From Clostridia bacterium (lineage in GTDB: Bacteria > Bacillota > Clostridia > Oscillospirales > CAG-272), in contig JAFVQU010000013.1 in assembly GCA_017504625.1 (NCBI GenBank), forward strand, positions 1 to 64,000: a stretch of 64,000 nucleotides of DNA. Direction: 5' to 3'. Below are positions 50,769 to 60,674 of the stretch, piece after piece (position 1 is the first letter of the stretch; every line of letters starts with the position of its first letter). The notes beneath the pieces were generated by a model. The model did no database searches. It saw only the letters and a list, made by a program, of their open reading frames with translations, and was not told the DNA's origin. A program made the translations under genes and the position numbers.

Positions 50769-52274
50769 ATGAATTACAAAATGCTGCGCTACATAACCGG
50801 ACAGCTGCTTATAGTAGAATGTCTGCTTATGTTTTTGTCACTTATAGTTTCGCTCGTTTACGGTGAATTTGCCAACCTTGAGGCATTTATAATTCCAATG
50901 GCGGCGATGCTTATTATAGGGTTGCTTTTCTCATTGAAAAAACCCGAAAACAAGACCTTGAAGGTCAAGGACGGCTTCGTGATCGTCGGTCTTTCGTGGA
51001 TAGTTTTGTCATTTTTCGGTTGCTTGCCCTTCGTTATCTCGGGGCTTATACCCAATTTCATCGATGCCTTCTTTGAAACGGTGTCGGGCTTTACCACGAC
51101 CGGCTCAAGCGTGCTTTCCGCATCTGATTTTGATAAGCTCTGGGCTCCCGCGTCTGCGGAGCTTGGTATGAGAGGAGTCTTTTTCTGGCGAAGCTTTACC
51201 AACTGGATCGGCGGTATGGGTGTGCTTGTATTCGTGCTGGCAATAATGCCTCAGCAGGATATGAAGTCATCACGCCTTGTTCACGTAATGAGAGCCGAAA
51301 TGCCCGGACCTAAGGTTGATAAAATAGTTGCGACGGTCAGAAAGACCGCGGCGATAATGTACGCTATATACGTCGTTATGACGGCGGCGCAGGTAGTTCT
51401 CCTTCTTTTTGGCGGAATGGACCTTTACGAGTCACTTTGCACCTCGTTTTCAACCGCAGGCACGGGAGGATTTGCCGTTTGGTCGGATAGTATGGTAAGC
51501 TTTGGAGGAACGGTTGCTCACCCGAATTTCTGTATTTGGGTAATCGGCATATTTATGTTCCTTTTCAGCATCAACTTCAACCTTTATTTCCTGGTTCTTA
51601 CGGGCAAGATCGCAGCGGCGCTCTTTTCTGAGGAGCTTCGCTGGTTTGTCGGTATCGTATTGGCGTCAACGGCGATAGTAACCGCAAATCTTTATTCTGT
51701 TTACGGCAACATTTCGGATTCCGTACGTCAGGCCTTCTTTCAGGTATCAACGGTCATTTCAACGACGGGCTTTGCGACCGATGATTTCAATCTGTGGCCT
51801 AACATATCAAAAACCCTGCTCTTGATACTGATGTTTATCGGCGCGTGTGCCGGCTCGACCGGTGGCGGAATAAAGGTCAGCCGTCTTATAATTGCCGTAA
51901 AGGGTACCTGGGCGGAGATAAGAAGAATGGTTCGTCCCCGCGAGATAAAAAAGGTGTTTTTTGAGAAAAAGGCGGTTGAGGGCGACACGGTGAAGGGAAC
52001 CTTTGCCTATATAGTGGCGTACTGCTTTATCTTCTTTGCATCCTTCCTCTTTATATCCTTGATCGACGGACAAAATATTGAAACATCGTTTTCTTCCGTG
52101 GCGGCGTGCATTAACAATATCGGCCCCGGTCTTGGTGAGGTAGGCCCCGCAAGCAACTACGCGTTTTATTCTCCTATTTCAAAGATAGTGCTTTCTCTTG
52201 ATATGCTTCTCGGCAGACTTGAGATATTCCCCTTGATATTCCTCTTCTCGCCGTCGGTATGGCGCGAAAAATAA
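50769..52274 (+). CDS. trkH: Trk potassium uptake protein TrkH
   Basis: A 501-residue membrane protein with the four-repeat channel fold. Filter-like loops: VSGFTTTGSSVL (about 108-119), FSTAGTGGFAVW (about 227), VSTTGFATDDF (about 332) and a last loop VAACINNIGPGLGEVGPASN (about 444). It is the K+-conducting subunit, gated by TrkA. The start ATG follows GGAGGCAT. Confidence 0.93.
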   Translation: MNYKMLRYITGQLLIVECLLMFLSLIVSLVYGEFANLEAFIIPMAAMLIIGLLFSLKKPENKTLKVKDGFVIVGLSWIVLSFFGCLPFVISGLIPNFIDAFFETVSGFTTTGSSVLSASDFDKLWAPASAELGMRGVFFWRSFTNWIGGMGVLVFVLAIMPQQDMKSSRLVHVMRAEMPGPKVDKIVATVRKTAAIMYAIYVVMTAAQVVLLLFGGMDLYESLCTSFSTAGTGGFAVWSDSMVSFGGTVAHPNFCIWVIGIFMFLFSINFNLYFLVLTGKIAAALFSEELRWFVGIVLASTAIVTANLYSVYGNISDSVRQAFFQVSTVISTTGFATDDFNLWPNISKTLLLILMFIGACAGSTGGGIKVSRLIIAVKGTWAEIRRMVRPREIKKVFFEKKAVEGDTVKGTFAYIVAYCFIFFASFLFISLIDGQNIETSFSSVAACINNIGPGLGEVGPASNYAFYSPISKIVLSLDMLLGRLEIFPLIFLFSPSVWREK

Positions 52275-52277
52275 AAA

Positions 52278-52294
52278 CGGAGCGAATCGCTCCG
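52278..52294. other. Hairpin after trkH
   Basis: CGGAGCGA and TCGCTCCG form an 8-bp hairpin at the end of trkH, but no T-run follows on the plus strand, so it is not a clear terminator; tmk may be read through. Confidence 0.4.
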
Positions 52295-52321
52295 AAAAAC
52301 AACAACGGAGCGTGTTTATAA

Positions 52322-52954
52322 ATGAATAATTCACCGAAATTTATAGTCTTTGAGGGCATTGACGGCGCGGGCAAGACCACGCAGATAAAGCGCCTTGCCT
52401 CACACCTTGAAAATCTGGGTATAAAATGCAATATTACGGCAGAGCCGACGACTTACCCCTCGGGAAAGAAGATACGCGAGGCGCTTTCGGGCAGACTCGC
52501 GGTCACTCCGCTTGAAATGGCGGAGATGTTTGCCTCTGACCGAGAGATACATAATGCTCACGAGCATGACGGCATTAATGCCTGTCTTGAAAACGGCGTG
52601 ACGGTTATCAGCGACAGATATTACTACTCATCGCTTGCCTATCAGGGCGCGGCACTCGGATACGACATTGTGGCAAGGCTTAATCTCGACAACGTAAGCA
52701 TCCGCCGTCCCGACCTTTGCGTATTTCTTGACCTCACACCCGAGAGAAGTCTTGAGAGGATCGGCGCTCGCGCCGACGTCCCGACCGAGATATACGAAAA
52801 CCGCGAATATCTTGAAAAAACCCGAAAAATGTTTTTTGACACCTTCGAGCGTTTGAAGGCGCGCGGAGAGAACATAATAGTAATTGACGCATACGGTAGC
52901 GTCGACGAAGTCGCGGAGAGGATCGCGGATGCCGTTTTGCCGATTTTTGAATGA
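52322..52954 (+). CDS. tmk: dTMP kinase
   Basis: A 210-residue enzyme phosphorylating dTMP to dTDP. The P-loop FEGIDGAGKTTQ (about 10-21), TAEPTTYPSGKKIRE (about 38-52; the usual REPG is AEPT here), DRYYYSSLAYQGA (about 98-110) and a lid-type Arg region are present. The length is normal. It is followed by yitT-like after 16 bases. Confidence 0.92.
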   Translation: MNNSPKFIVFEGIDGAGKTTQIKRLASHLENLGIKCNITAEPTTYPSGKKIREALSGRLAVTPLEMAEMFASDREIHNAHEHDGINACLENGVTVISDRYYYSSLAYQGAALGYDIVARLNLDNVSIRRPDLCVFLDLTPERSLERIGARADVPTEIYENREYLEKTRKMFFDTFERLKARGENIIVIDAYGSVDEVAERIADAVLPIFE

Positions 52955-52970
52955 GTAAAGGACTAAATCT

Positions 52971-53879
52971 ATGAAAAAGCTTAAATACGACCCTCGTTCG
53001 ATGATTAAAAACATCGGGCTCGTCGTTCTCGGAACGTTTATACTTTCGTTTGGAACGTCAATATTTCTTTTGCCGTTCAATCTCGTAACGGGCGGCATTC
53101 CGGGTATTTCACTTGTAATCAGCAACATCATCTCGGTAGAATGGCTGACGGTGGATATTCTGGTCACAATATTGACCTGGTCGCTCTTTTTGATCGGATT
53201 TATTGTGCTTGGTAAATCCTTTGCCGCAAAGACGCTTATATCCACTATCGTTTATCCTATCGGAGTATCGTTATTTATGCGTCTTACATCACCCGATATT
53301 CTTAACGGGTTCTTTGATCTTTCAAGCCACGCGCATCCCGCACTCGCCCTTATGATCGCGGCGGTATCAAGCGGAATTTGCGTTGGCGTTGGTTGCGCCT
53401 TGTCATTTCTCGGCGGCGGCTCAACGGGCGGAGTAGACGTTATTGCGTTTCTGATATGTAAAATATTCAAGCGTCTTAAGCACTCAACCGTTATGTTCTT
53501 CATCGACGCAACGATAATTATCCTTGGTATGTTCGCCATCGGCGATTTCGTGCTGTCGCTCCTCGGTATAGTTTCGGCGTTCATTGCGGCGTATATGATC
53601 GACAAGGTATTCATTGGAAGGACGAAATCGTTTATTGCGCAGATAATTTCAGACGAATACCCAAGCATTAATAAAGAGATACTTGAGAAGGTCGACCGCG
53701 GCTCTACGATAATCGATATTACCGGAGGATACTCCGGCGAGAGCAAGAAAATGCTTATGGTATCGTTCACGGTTAACCAATACGCCGAAATAATAAACAT
53801 CATAAACAAGCATGATAAATCCGCTTTCGTGACGATACACAGAGCGCACGAAATAAACGGTGAGGGCTGGACAAGATAA
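52971..53879 (+). CDS. YitT family membrane protein (DUF2179)
   Basis: A 302-residue protein with about six membrane segments (residues 14-205), including SFGTSIFLLPFNLVTGGIPGISLVI and SFLGGGSTGGVDVIAFLICKIFKR, which mark the YitT family. The C-terminal DUF2179 cytoplasmic domain (about 222-300, GRTKSFIAQIISDEYPSINKEI...) may bind a ligand. The function is unknown; transport is inferred. Ribosome binding site AAAGGA. Confidence 0.88.
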   Translation: MKKLKYDPRSMIKNIGLVVLGTFILSFGTSIFLLPFNLVTGGIPGISLVISNIISVEWLTVDILVTILTWSLFLIGFIVLGKSFAAKTLISTIVYPIGVSLFMRLTSPDILNGFFDLSSHAHPALALMIAAVSSGICVGVGCALSFLGGGSTGGVDVIAFLICKIFKRLKHSTVMFFIDATIIILGMFAIGDFVLSLLGIVSAFIAAYMIDKVFIGRTKSFIAQIISDEYPSINKEILEKVDRGSTIIDITGGYSGESKKMLMVSFTVNQYAEIINIINKHDKSAFVTIHRAHEINGEGWTR

Positions 53880-53917
53880 GGGAACAATAAAAATATATAA
53901 AAATTTACCAAAAACTG

Positions 53918-53958
53918 TTGACAAATTGTCAGAGAATATGGTATATTCGTAATATAAT
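53918..53958 (+). promoter_or_regulatory. Promoter of the dockerin-protein gene
   Basis: TTGACA (53918-53923) and TATATT (53942-53947) with an 18-base spacer. A second -10-like TATAAT lies at 53953-53958 but is too far from that -35. Confidence 0.65.
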
Positions 53959-54166
53959 GGAATAAAGTCGCAAAACGGCGGCAAGCCCCCCCTATGCTTT
54001 TCCGAAAGAACTTGCAAACTTTTAGCTTTATCTCCACAGCATATCCATGAAATTTGAGTCAGGCAAGCGATTCGCCGCTCACATTTCAAATTCACCGTTG
54101 GATCGCAACATTTTAATTCAGGGAACTAATTATCAAGGTTTCCAAGTGAGAAAGGGAGCACTTAAC
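53959..54166 (+). promoter_or_regulatory. Long structured leader, no known class recognised
   Basis: About 200 bases between promoter and start. ATAAAG (about 53963) can pair with CTTTAT (about 54026), enclosing a C-rich region with repeated GCAAA/GCAA motifs. Further down, TGAAATTTGA and TCAAATTCA form an imperfect hairpin. The GCAAA pieces recall the c-di-GMP-I riboswitch, but the stem order does not fit it. Regulation at RNA level is inferred only. Confidence 0.4.
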
Positions 54167-57100
54167 ATGAAGACAATGAAATTCAGGCTTTTAGTTGTCC
54201 TTTTGGTTACTGTACTTGTGTCCACTTCGATTCCCGCGACCGCTTTCGTAAGCAATCACGGGCAGACCGTCGACGCGGCTGCAAGCGCTATTACAGTTGA
54301 CGAAACCAAAACACAGACTGTCGCAAACCAGGCACAGCCCCAGTCCTCTGACGACAATTCGGAATTTATTGAAACATCGAACGAGTTGGCAGGCACGGTA
54401 CAGGCGTATTTTGAAAACAGCGATTGGCATAAGTACATCGTGGATAACTCCAACATGTCGCTCAAATATACTGTTTCAAAGGACCAGCCTCAGTATCTTG
54501 ACTATATTCAAAATAGCCAGAAACAATCGTACATAGAGAATACTATGGACGTCTTCGTAAGAATGACCGACGGACAGACCGTTTACGCATCCACGTCCTC
54601 CGAGAACGCGATAGTAAACATGTACCGTCACGGCTACTATTACGACGAGGTCAGATTTGAAGGTCAGAACTTTGCCGAAGAGGTCGCAAATCTTCAAGAA
54701 ACGGCTCTTGATATCTACTCTCAAAGCACTAAAAATAATGTTAAGGTCACAACGAACTCTACCGGTGGATTTTTTGGCATTGGCGGTACTAAGACCAGTA
54801 TTACCCTTAAAGTAACGGAAGCGTCCGACCCGTACGTAGAATTCAGTAAATCATTGTCTGTTGCTACGTCGCATAACTACGTGTATATAACGATGACCTC
54901 CACAAATGTAAGTGCCGGAGCCGTTTACGTGAAGATCGACGGTGGAGAATATAAATCAATCGGATTTAACATATTCCCCGATGGCGTTGAACACACCTAT
55001 AAGATCGACCTTACAAAGATCAGCGGATATACTGACGGCTCAAATTTAACGGCTTTCAGACTTGACATTGATAAATATGAGCTTAACGATACCGTCGACA
55101 TCAAGAGTATCAAGTTCGTCAACGGCGTAGAAGGCGGAATAAAGAATCTTTACCTTGCAAACATTTTCCACGTTTACTCTGACAAGCTTCACTATGAGAT
55201 GCAGCTTGCGGCAAGTGAAGCTGTAAATAATATTGAAGAAATCGGCGTTAAGACTGAGATTCCTACCGCTAACGTTGCAAAGATCATCGTTGCAGACAAA
55301 AACGATGAACACAACACTATCGACGGTGTTGACTGGAATAGCGTTACATACGTAGGCTTTGATATAACTAACGCAGGTGTATTCGGTATTATCCTTCCTA
55401 TTGATAAAACGACCGGAAAGCTGAACGTTACCGTAGAGAACGGAAATTACGTTATAGTTTACTCTCGTACTCCTTTTAACAACCAGATACTTCCCGGAAG
55501 CGGCTCAGCTGACCAAAATGAGCCCGGAGTCGGCAACGTAAACGACTTCTATATGGGTTACCGTATTCACACCGATGAAACCCACGACTTCACCGAGCTT
55601 AAGCGTCAGGCTAAAATTGAAAGATCCCCCCTTGATGAAAGTCAGATTGTTATTGACTACGCAAACTCTGATGATGCAGCCTTCCTCGGATACGATGGAG
55701 TACGCGGATCGTACATGTTTAAGCTTGTAGATAATACCTACAGAATGTACGATAACTTCCGCAACAAGCACTTTGCGCTGAACTTTACCATTAATAACGG
55801 CGACGGTCGTCTTGCTTACTTTGTTGTAGGCACCGACAACTCGCTTCTTGAATGCTCGGTTGTTCTGGATGAAAATCTTATGCTTCTTCCCGTGCCGATC
55901 GAGGTCGGAAAGAACTTCTGCGGCGACGGCGATGAAAACATCTTTGACAAGCTTGATATCGGATACAGTGAAGCGATCCTGCCTATAATCGCCGATGCCG
56001 AAGCGAGAGAATATACCGTTCTTCATCTTTACGAGAACTGGGGAGATTTCCAGCTCAAGCAGATCTCCTTCATTGAGTATACTACTGCGTATTACCACCT
56101 CTCAACCGGTACGGTTGAGTCTAACTGCCTTGTTCCTTGGGGTTGGACTAACAACCGTGCGATACCCGGTTTTATGCCTGACCACAGAGGTATGTCGGGT
56201 ACAGAATGGCCCGGAAGCAGAACTCACCAGCAAGCAGGAAGCCATTCCTTCTTCAGATACAGTGATTCGTACTATGAAGAGCTGAAAAACCAGGTTATTG
56301 ACTCTTACGGACCTACTTACGTAGATTACATTTCCGAATATCTTACTGTTGATGAAAAGATCAAGACCACACGCCGTCACCTTGAATACAGCGATCTTGA
56401 TGAAAACAGAACCTACTACATGTTCGAATATGAAGCACTTCAGAGTGTTACTCTCTCTAAGGAAAACCTTCAGTTCTACAGTGTAGCAACTAATGATATT
56501 GATGATCCCTACAAGCAGTTCGGATATCTTAACAGTAGTAACGTTTCTCAGACAAACACTTTTGCAAATATTGGCGCAGGCGTTACAAAATATTATACCC
56601 TCGGCTCAAACAAGCCTTATTTCTCAATCTTTGATCGTGACTCTGTTAACTACGCAAACGTTTCCTTGATAATTGACAGCTGTAGCGTTATAAGAAGCAA
56701 CGGTACAACGGAAAACATTCAGCTTGCGATCAGATGCAGCGACGGCAGAATTTCTCTTACTCTTAATGCAGATACCCTTACACTTAACACGGGCGACAAG
56801 ATCACCCTTAACGCAATTCTTCTTCCTTGGGGATCTGAGGAATCGGATTATAGCGGAACCACATACGCTCCCGACCAGAACGTTCGCGACGTGCGTGAAA
56901 ACACACTTCTTAATCCCGTCAGAATCGCGTCAGTTGAGAACTGTACCGTAACTGAAAATCACTTCATGTATAAGCTTCAGACCACCAACGGTGAGTCTGC
57001 TACATTCTCAATTTCGGGCGGCAATAAGAACACCACAGAGATTCCTTACCGTGAAGGATATCACACCGTACCCGTAAGAATTTACGGATTTGAAAAGCTC

Positions 57101-58285
57101 TCCGTACCGGTAGTTTATGAAAAGAAAAACGGCGAATGGGTAAAGCATGACATCTCGTCTGCAGATAATCTTGACGGACTTGGCTACGGCGCATACTATG
57201 ACGGCTATAACGTATATTATGAGGAAGACGGTACGTACTCGTATTCGTTCGTAATCGACGTAACAGACGCACAGGCGCGTGAATTCAAGATCGAGCTTGT
57301 TGAAAACTTCACCGGTTTTGAAAAGATCAAGGGCGAGGATCTCTCAGTCGTCTATGAAGAACCGATGAACGTATTCGTTGATTACCAGGATTTCGGCGGC
57401 GCACTTTGGAAGGAATGGTTTGGACGAGTTTCCACTAACTACGAGGATGACGGATCAGGATACATTTCTCTTTATCCTCTCCATACCGGCGGCGAGTCGG
57501 TTATAAGTGAGCTCGTTGTGAACAACGAGAGAAATGTAACCGGACAGTATATGGTGCTCAAGTACAGACTGCCTCTTGATAACGCTAACAACGATGAGAT
57601 GCTGTTCCAGTTCTTCCTCAGCACTCAGCACTCTGTCAAGGATATAAAAGACCCTGCTGATAAGCTTAATTTTGACAGTTCAATACTCGAAGCTGACGGC
57701 GAATGGCATACTTTGATCGTTGATCTTGCAAGCTACACAGACAAATGGAGCTTTGCTGCAGATTCTGACGGTCAGCACAGAGTTCAGTACGTCAGATTTG
57801 ACCCCTTCAACGGAATTGCAGACACCAACAAGGAGTTCAAGGATCAAGTTGACATCGCATATTTCGCACTTCATGACGATCTCAGTGAGATTTGCACGTT
57901 TGATGAGAATGTGGATAATTTCACGATAGTATTGAATGACACAGCTCACACAGCAACAAAGGTTGTAGATAATAAAGTTGACGCATCTGAGCAGAGTGAC
58001 GGATCTTACGATTTGACGGTAAGCTGTTCGTGCTGCAGTACGGCATTTGTTGATGAGACAATAATCACTCCTGCAATAGGATATAGCACCGGAGATGTTA
58101 ACGGTGATAAATGCATCTCTACCATGGACCTTTTCACAATGTTCCTTTACATATCCAATCCGGAGGTTAATGTACTTACAAGTGAATATGCTGCTGACGT
58201 TAACCGTGACGGATCTATTGACAACGCAGACGTTTTGTTGATGTTCAAGCACATTTATAGCCCCGTGAAATATCCTCTTGGATAA
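54167..58285 (+). CDS. Large secreted protein with C-terminal dockerin domain
   Basis: A 1372-residue protein from ATG 54167, after AAAGGGAG; the upstream in-frame extension from 54047 lacks a site and is rejected. A signal peptide covers about 1-27. The long middle has several beta-sandwich-like parts similar to carbohydrate-binding folds (e.g. YVYITMTSTNVSAGAVYVKIDGGEY and, near 1130-1230, YMVLKYRLPLDNANNDEMLFQFFL). The last ~70 residues are a type I dockerin: GDVNGDKCISTMDLFTMFLYI and AADVNRDGSIDNADVLLMFKHI, both with Ca-binding Asp/Asn spacing. Dockerins bind cohesins to form enzyme complexes or attach to the surface. No catalytic family is recognised. Confidence 0.7.
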   Translation: MKTMKFRLLVVLLVTVLVSTSIPATAFVSNHGQTVDAAASAITVDETKTQTVANQAQPQSSDDNSEFIETSNELAGTVQAYFENSDWHKYIVDNSNMSLKYTVSKDQPQYLDYIQNSQKQSYIENTMDVFVRMTDGQTVYASTSSENAIVNMYRHGYYYDEVRFEGQNFAEEVANLQETALDIYSQSTKNNVKVTTNSTGGFFGIGGTKTSITLKVTEASDPYVEFSKSLSVATSHNYVYITMTSTNVSAGAVYVKIDGGEYKSIGFNIFPDGVEHTYKIDLTKISGYTDGSNLTAFRLDIDKYELNDTVDIKSIKFVNGVEGGIKNLYLANIFHVYSDKLHYEMQLAASEAVNNIEEIGVKTEIPTANVAKIIVADKNDEHNTIDGVDWNSVTYVGFDITNAGVFGIILPIDKTTGKLNVTVENGNYVIVYSRTPFNNQILPGSGSADQNEPGVGNVNDFYMGYRIHTDETHDFTELKRQAKIERSPLDESQIVIDYANSDDAAFLGYDGVRGSYMFKLVDNTYRMYDNFRNKHFALNFTINNGDGRLAYFVVGTDNSLLECSVVLDENLMLLPVPIEVGKNFCGDGDENIFDKLDIGYSEAILPIIADAEAREYTVLHLYENWGDFQLKQISFIEYTTAYYHLSTGTVESNCLVPWGWTNNRAIPGFMPDHRGMSGTEWPGSRTHQQAGSHSFFRYSDSYYEELKNQVIDSYGPTYVDYISEYLTVDEKIKTTRRHLEYSDLDENRTYYMFEYEALQSVTLSKENLQFYSVATNDIDDPYKQFGYLNSSNVSQTNTFANIGAGVTKYYTLGSNKPYFSIFDRDSVNYANVSLIIDSCSVIRSNGTTENIQLAIRCSDGRISLTLNADTLTLNTGDKITLNAILLPWGSEESDYSGTTYAPDQNVRDVRENTLLNPVRIASVENCTVTENHFMYKLQTTNGESATFSISGGNKNTTEIPYREGYHTVPVRIYGFEKLSVPVVYEKKNGEWVKHDISSADNLDGLGYGAYYDGYNVYYEEDGTYSYSFVIDVTDAQAREFKIELVENFTGFEKIKGEDLSVVYEEPMNVFVDYQDFGGALWKEWFGRVSTNYEDDGSGYISLYPLHTGGESVISELVVNNERNVTGQYMVLKYRLPLDNANNDEMLFQFFLSTQHSVKDIKDPADKLNFDSSILEADGEWHTLIVDLASYTDKWSFAADSDGQHRVQYVRFDPFNGIADTNKEFKDQVDIAYFALHDDLSEICTFDENVDNFTIVLNDTAHTATKVVDNKVDASEQSDGSYDLTVSCSCCSTAFVDETIITPAIGYSTGDVNGDKCISTMDLFTMFLYISNPEVNVLTSEYAADVNRDGSIDNADVLLMFKHIYSPVKYPLG

Positions 58286-58324
58286 TTCCGGATCAGACTA
58301 ACAAGCCGCATTTGCGGCATACAA

Positions 58325-58352
58325 AAAACGGACGACCTCGGTCGTCCGTTTT
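58325..58352. terminator. Terminator between the dockerin gene and spoVT
   Basis: AAAACGGACGAC and GTCGTCCGTTTT form a 12-bp stem with a CTCG loop; it works in both directions. Confidence 0.85.
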
Positions 58353-58357
58353 CGTTA

Positions 58358-58903
58358 TTATCCTTCAAGCTGTCTGCCGAGAAAACCTGCGGCGGTCTGA
58401 ACGAGCTTGATCTCTACGGGATCGGGCATCGTGTTTTTGTCGGCAGAGCAGAGTGATGCCACGCAACCAACGATGTCGCCCTCGCTTATTATAGGCATGG
58501 CACAGCTGACGTAATGGGATGATCCGTCCTTAAGGGGCGACCATTTTTGCTCGTCGTCGCGGTGCGTATAGAGCGAGCGTGATTCAATAATATTCTCAAG
58601 CTCGTCGGAAAGTCGCTTCTCGGAGTATTCCTTTTTGGGCACGCCTGCGGAGGCGACCACGCTGTCACGGTCGCAGATCACGACCGAAAGATCGCAGGTC
58701 TTGTGGAGCGTTTCGGCATACTGCGCCGCAAACGCAGTCAGCTCGCCGATAGGCGAATACTTCTTAAAAATCACCTCACCGTCGCGGTCGGTAAAAATTT
58801 CAAGCGGATCGCCCTCGCGGATTCGCATCGTGCGGCGGATCTCCTTGGGGATGACTACACGTCCAAGGTCGTCTATTCTTCTTACTATTCCTGTTGCTTT
58901 CAT
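58358..58903 (-). CDS. spoVT: Stage V sporulation protein T (SpoVT)
   Basis: A 181-residue transcription regulator. The N-terminal AbrB-type swapped-hairpin domain (MKATGIVRRIDDLGRVVIPKEIRRTMRIREGDPLEIF, about 1-37) binds DNA. The C-terminal ~125 residues form a GAF-like ligand domain (SVVICDRDSVVASAGVPKKEY, SCAMPIISEGDIVGCVASL). SpoVT acts in the forespore late in sporulation, so it supports an endospore-forming ancestry. AAAGGAG lies about 15 bases upstream of the start. It stands alone. Confidence 0.9.
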   Translation of the reverse strand: MKATGIVRRIDDLGRVVIPKEIRRTMRIREGDPLEIFTDRDGEVIFKKYSPIGELTAFAAQYAETLHKTCDLSVVICDRDSVVASAGVPKKEYSEKRLSDELENIIESRSLYTHRDDEQKWSPLKDGSSHYVSCAMPIISEGDIVGCVASLCSADKNTMPDPVEIKLVQTAAGFLGRQLEG

Positions 58904-59025
58904 ATATAAATATAAATCTCCTTTTGCTTCAGATTGTGATGTTAGTATTTGTATTTTTTAGGGGATTTATACTTTGATTAATCAACTTTTACGGTTAAAT
59001 GTTTCGCCTAATTCCAACCGAGTTA

Positions 59026-59054
59026 TTGACAAATATTTTTGAGAATGATATAAT
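59026..59054 (+). promoter_or_regulatory. Promoter of the solute-binding lipoprotein gene
   Basis: Perfect TTGACA (59026-59031) and TATAAT (59049-59054) with a 17-base spacer. Confidence 0.8.
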
Positions 59055-59084
59055 GAATTAACATATTTTAAAAACGAGGATAAC

Positions 59085-60536
59085 ATGAAAAGATTTTTCA
59101 AATTATTGTCTGTGCTGCTTACGGTTATAATTCTCATCACAGCACTTCCCGGCTGTGAAACGGCCAAAGATTCTCAAGAGCAGGGAACCGATGAACCATC
59201 TGTATCTACCACTGCAGATCCTACGGAATACATTCCTGCAATCGACAAAACAAACTATGGTGAAGAATTTTATCTTTCAATAATGGGCGACGTTAATCCG
59301 CCGGAATATTACTGGCTTGAAGAGAACAAGTCCGATTCAATGAGCGCCGCAGTATACGAAAGACAAGAACGCGTCAGAGCGCATATCGGCGTTGAAATAA
59401 TCGGTTCGAGAACCGAAACCGTAAAGGGATACATCCAGCCCTTCAAAAGCGCCATAAAAAACAAGGATGACTCCGTTCATCTTCTTATATCACACGTTTT
59501 CTACGGTATAGACGGATTTATCACAGGAAATTATATTGTCGATTTTAACGACATCCCCGAAATCGATCTTAACGCCCCATATTGGAACATTGACGTAATG
59601 GACGAGATCTCAATCAACGGCAAGCGATTCCTTGGATTCAGTGATTTTAATATTCTATACACGCACGTTCTCAGCTTCAACAAAAATATGCTCTCGAAGT
59701 ACGAGGATCAGCTCGACGAAAGCATTTATGAGATGGTGGACAACTACCACTGGACCATTGATAAAATGATGTGGTTGGCAAGCCTTGCGTATATTGACAC
59801 CAACGCAGACGGAAAAACCAACGACGACATATTCGGTCTTGTCGGATATCAAAGCGTACCGTTTATCGGATTTATGCACGCAAGCAATATAAATGTGGTC
59901 GAGATGAACGAGCAGGGATCTTACGTCATTTCTGTATATAACGAAAAGAACAAGCAGAGAATGAGTGACCTCGTTGACAAACTCAGTGAGCTCAGCCGCA
60001 GTAATTATGCAAACCTGATGGGTGGATATTTTTACAACGGTATGACTACCGATATGGCTCTTATGGAGATATCCAGCACGTTTAAGCTTCCCGAATATCT
60101 TAAAAGTGGCGTTGAGTTTGGAGTAGTCCCTTTCCCGATGTATAACGAGGAGCAAAAAGACGTTGGATACCGTTCTCTTCAGTGGGGCGGGTACCTCTGC
60201 GTGCCCTCCTATCTTTCCAATGCGCAAATGGTAGGCGAAACAGTAGAGCTTCTTTCTTATTATAGCGAAGAGGTCAACATAGCATTTTATGAAAAGCTTC
60301 TCGGCAAGCAGGTAGCAAACGAGCCGAACGACAGAAGAATGCTTGATATAGTATGGGATAGCGTGTGCTCCGACTTCGGACAGACATATTTCTCCGTAAT
60401 CGAGAACACCAATTTCGTGTATATGCTTCCCGAAATTACCAAGGTGGGTGCGACCGAAAATCTTGCATCCTACGTTGCAAGATATGAAGGCACCGCAAAC
60501 AAAAACCTTAAGAAATTTATTGCAAATGTAAAATAG
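59085..60536 (+). CDS. Extracellular solute-binding lipoprotein
   Basis: A 483-residue lipoprotein: signal peptide with lipobox LPGC (Cys about 24), a Ser/Thr/Glu linker, then a two-lobed fold like family 1 sugar-binding proteins of ABC importers (YGEEFYLSIMGD..., WTIDKMMWLASLAYIDTNADGKTNDDIFGLVGYQSVPF, FGVVPFPMYNEEQKDVGYRS). NADGKTNDD in the middle is typical of these proteins in Clostridia. No permease or ATPase is near, so its importer lies elsewhere. An oligosaccharide ligand is inferred. Confidence 0.8.
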   Translation: MKRFFKLLSVLLTVIILITALPGCETAKDSQEQGTDEPSVSTTADPTEYIPAIDKTNYGEEFYLSIMGDVNPPEYYWLEENKSDSMSAAVYERQERVRAHIGVEIIGSRTETVKGYIQPFKSAIKNKDDSVHLLISHVFYGIDGFITGNYIVDFNDIPEIDLNAPYWNIDVMDEISINGKRFLGFSDFNILYTHVLSFNKNMLSKYEDQLDESIYEMVDNYHWTIDKMMWLASLAYIDTNADGKTNDDIFGLVGYQSVPFIGFMHASNINVVEMNEQGSYVISVYNEKNKQRMSDLVDKLSELSRSNYANLMGGYFYNGMTTDMALMEISSTFKLPEYLKSGVEFGVVPFPMYNEEQKDVGYRSLQWGGYLCVPSYLSNAQMVGETVELLSYYSEEVNIAFYEKLLGKQVANEPNDRRMLDIVWDSVCSDFGQTYFSVIENTNFVYMLPEITKVGATENLASYVARYEGTANKNLKKFIANVK

Positions 60537-60560
60537 CGATAATAAAGATACTAATATCAA

Positions 60561-60591
60561 AAAAGCGGAGTGAGTTTCACTCCGCTTTTTT
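60561..60591 (+). terminator. Terminator after the solute-binding protein
   Basis: AAAAGCGGAGTGA and TCACTCCGCTTTT pair around GTT, followed by Ts. Confidence 0.85.
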
Positions 60592-60674
60592 CACGCTTTG
60601 GCGTATTTTCAGCACTTTTATTCACCAAAAGTGAAAAATATTACGAAATTTTAAAAAATTTTCAAAAAAAAGTA

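Noticed and set aside
53959..54030. c-di-GMP-I riboswitch in the dockerin-gene leader
   Set aside because: GCAAA and CGAAAG pieces are present, but the order of stems and the tetraloop-receptor layout do not match the consensus as I know it.
54047..54166. Start of the dockerin protein at 54047
   Set aside because: It would place 40 charged residues before the signal peptide, and no ribosome binding site precedes it.
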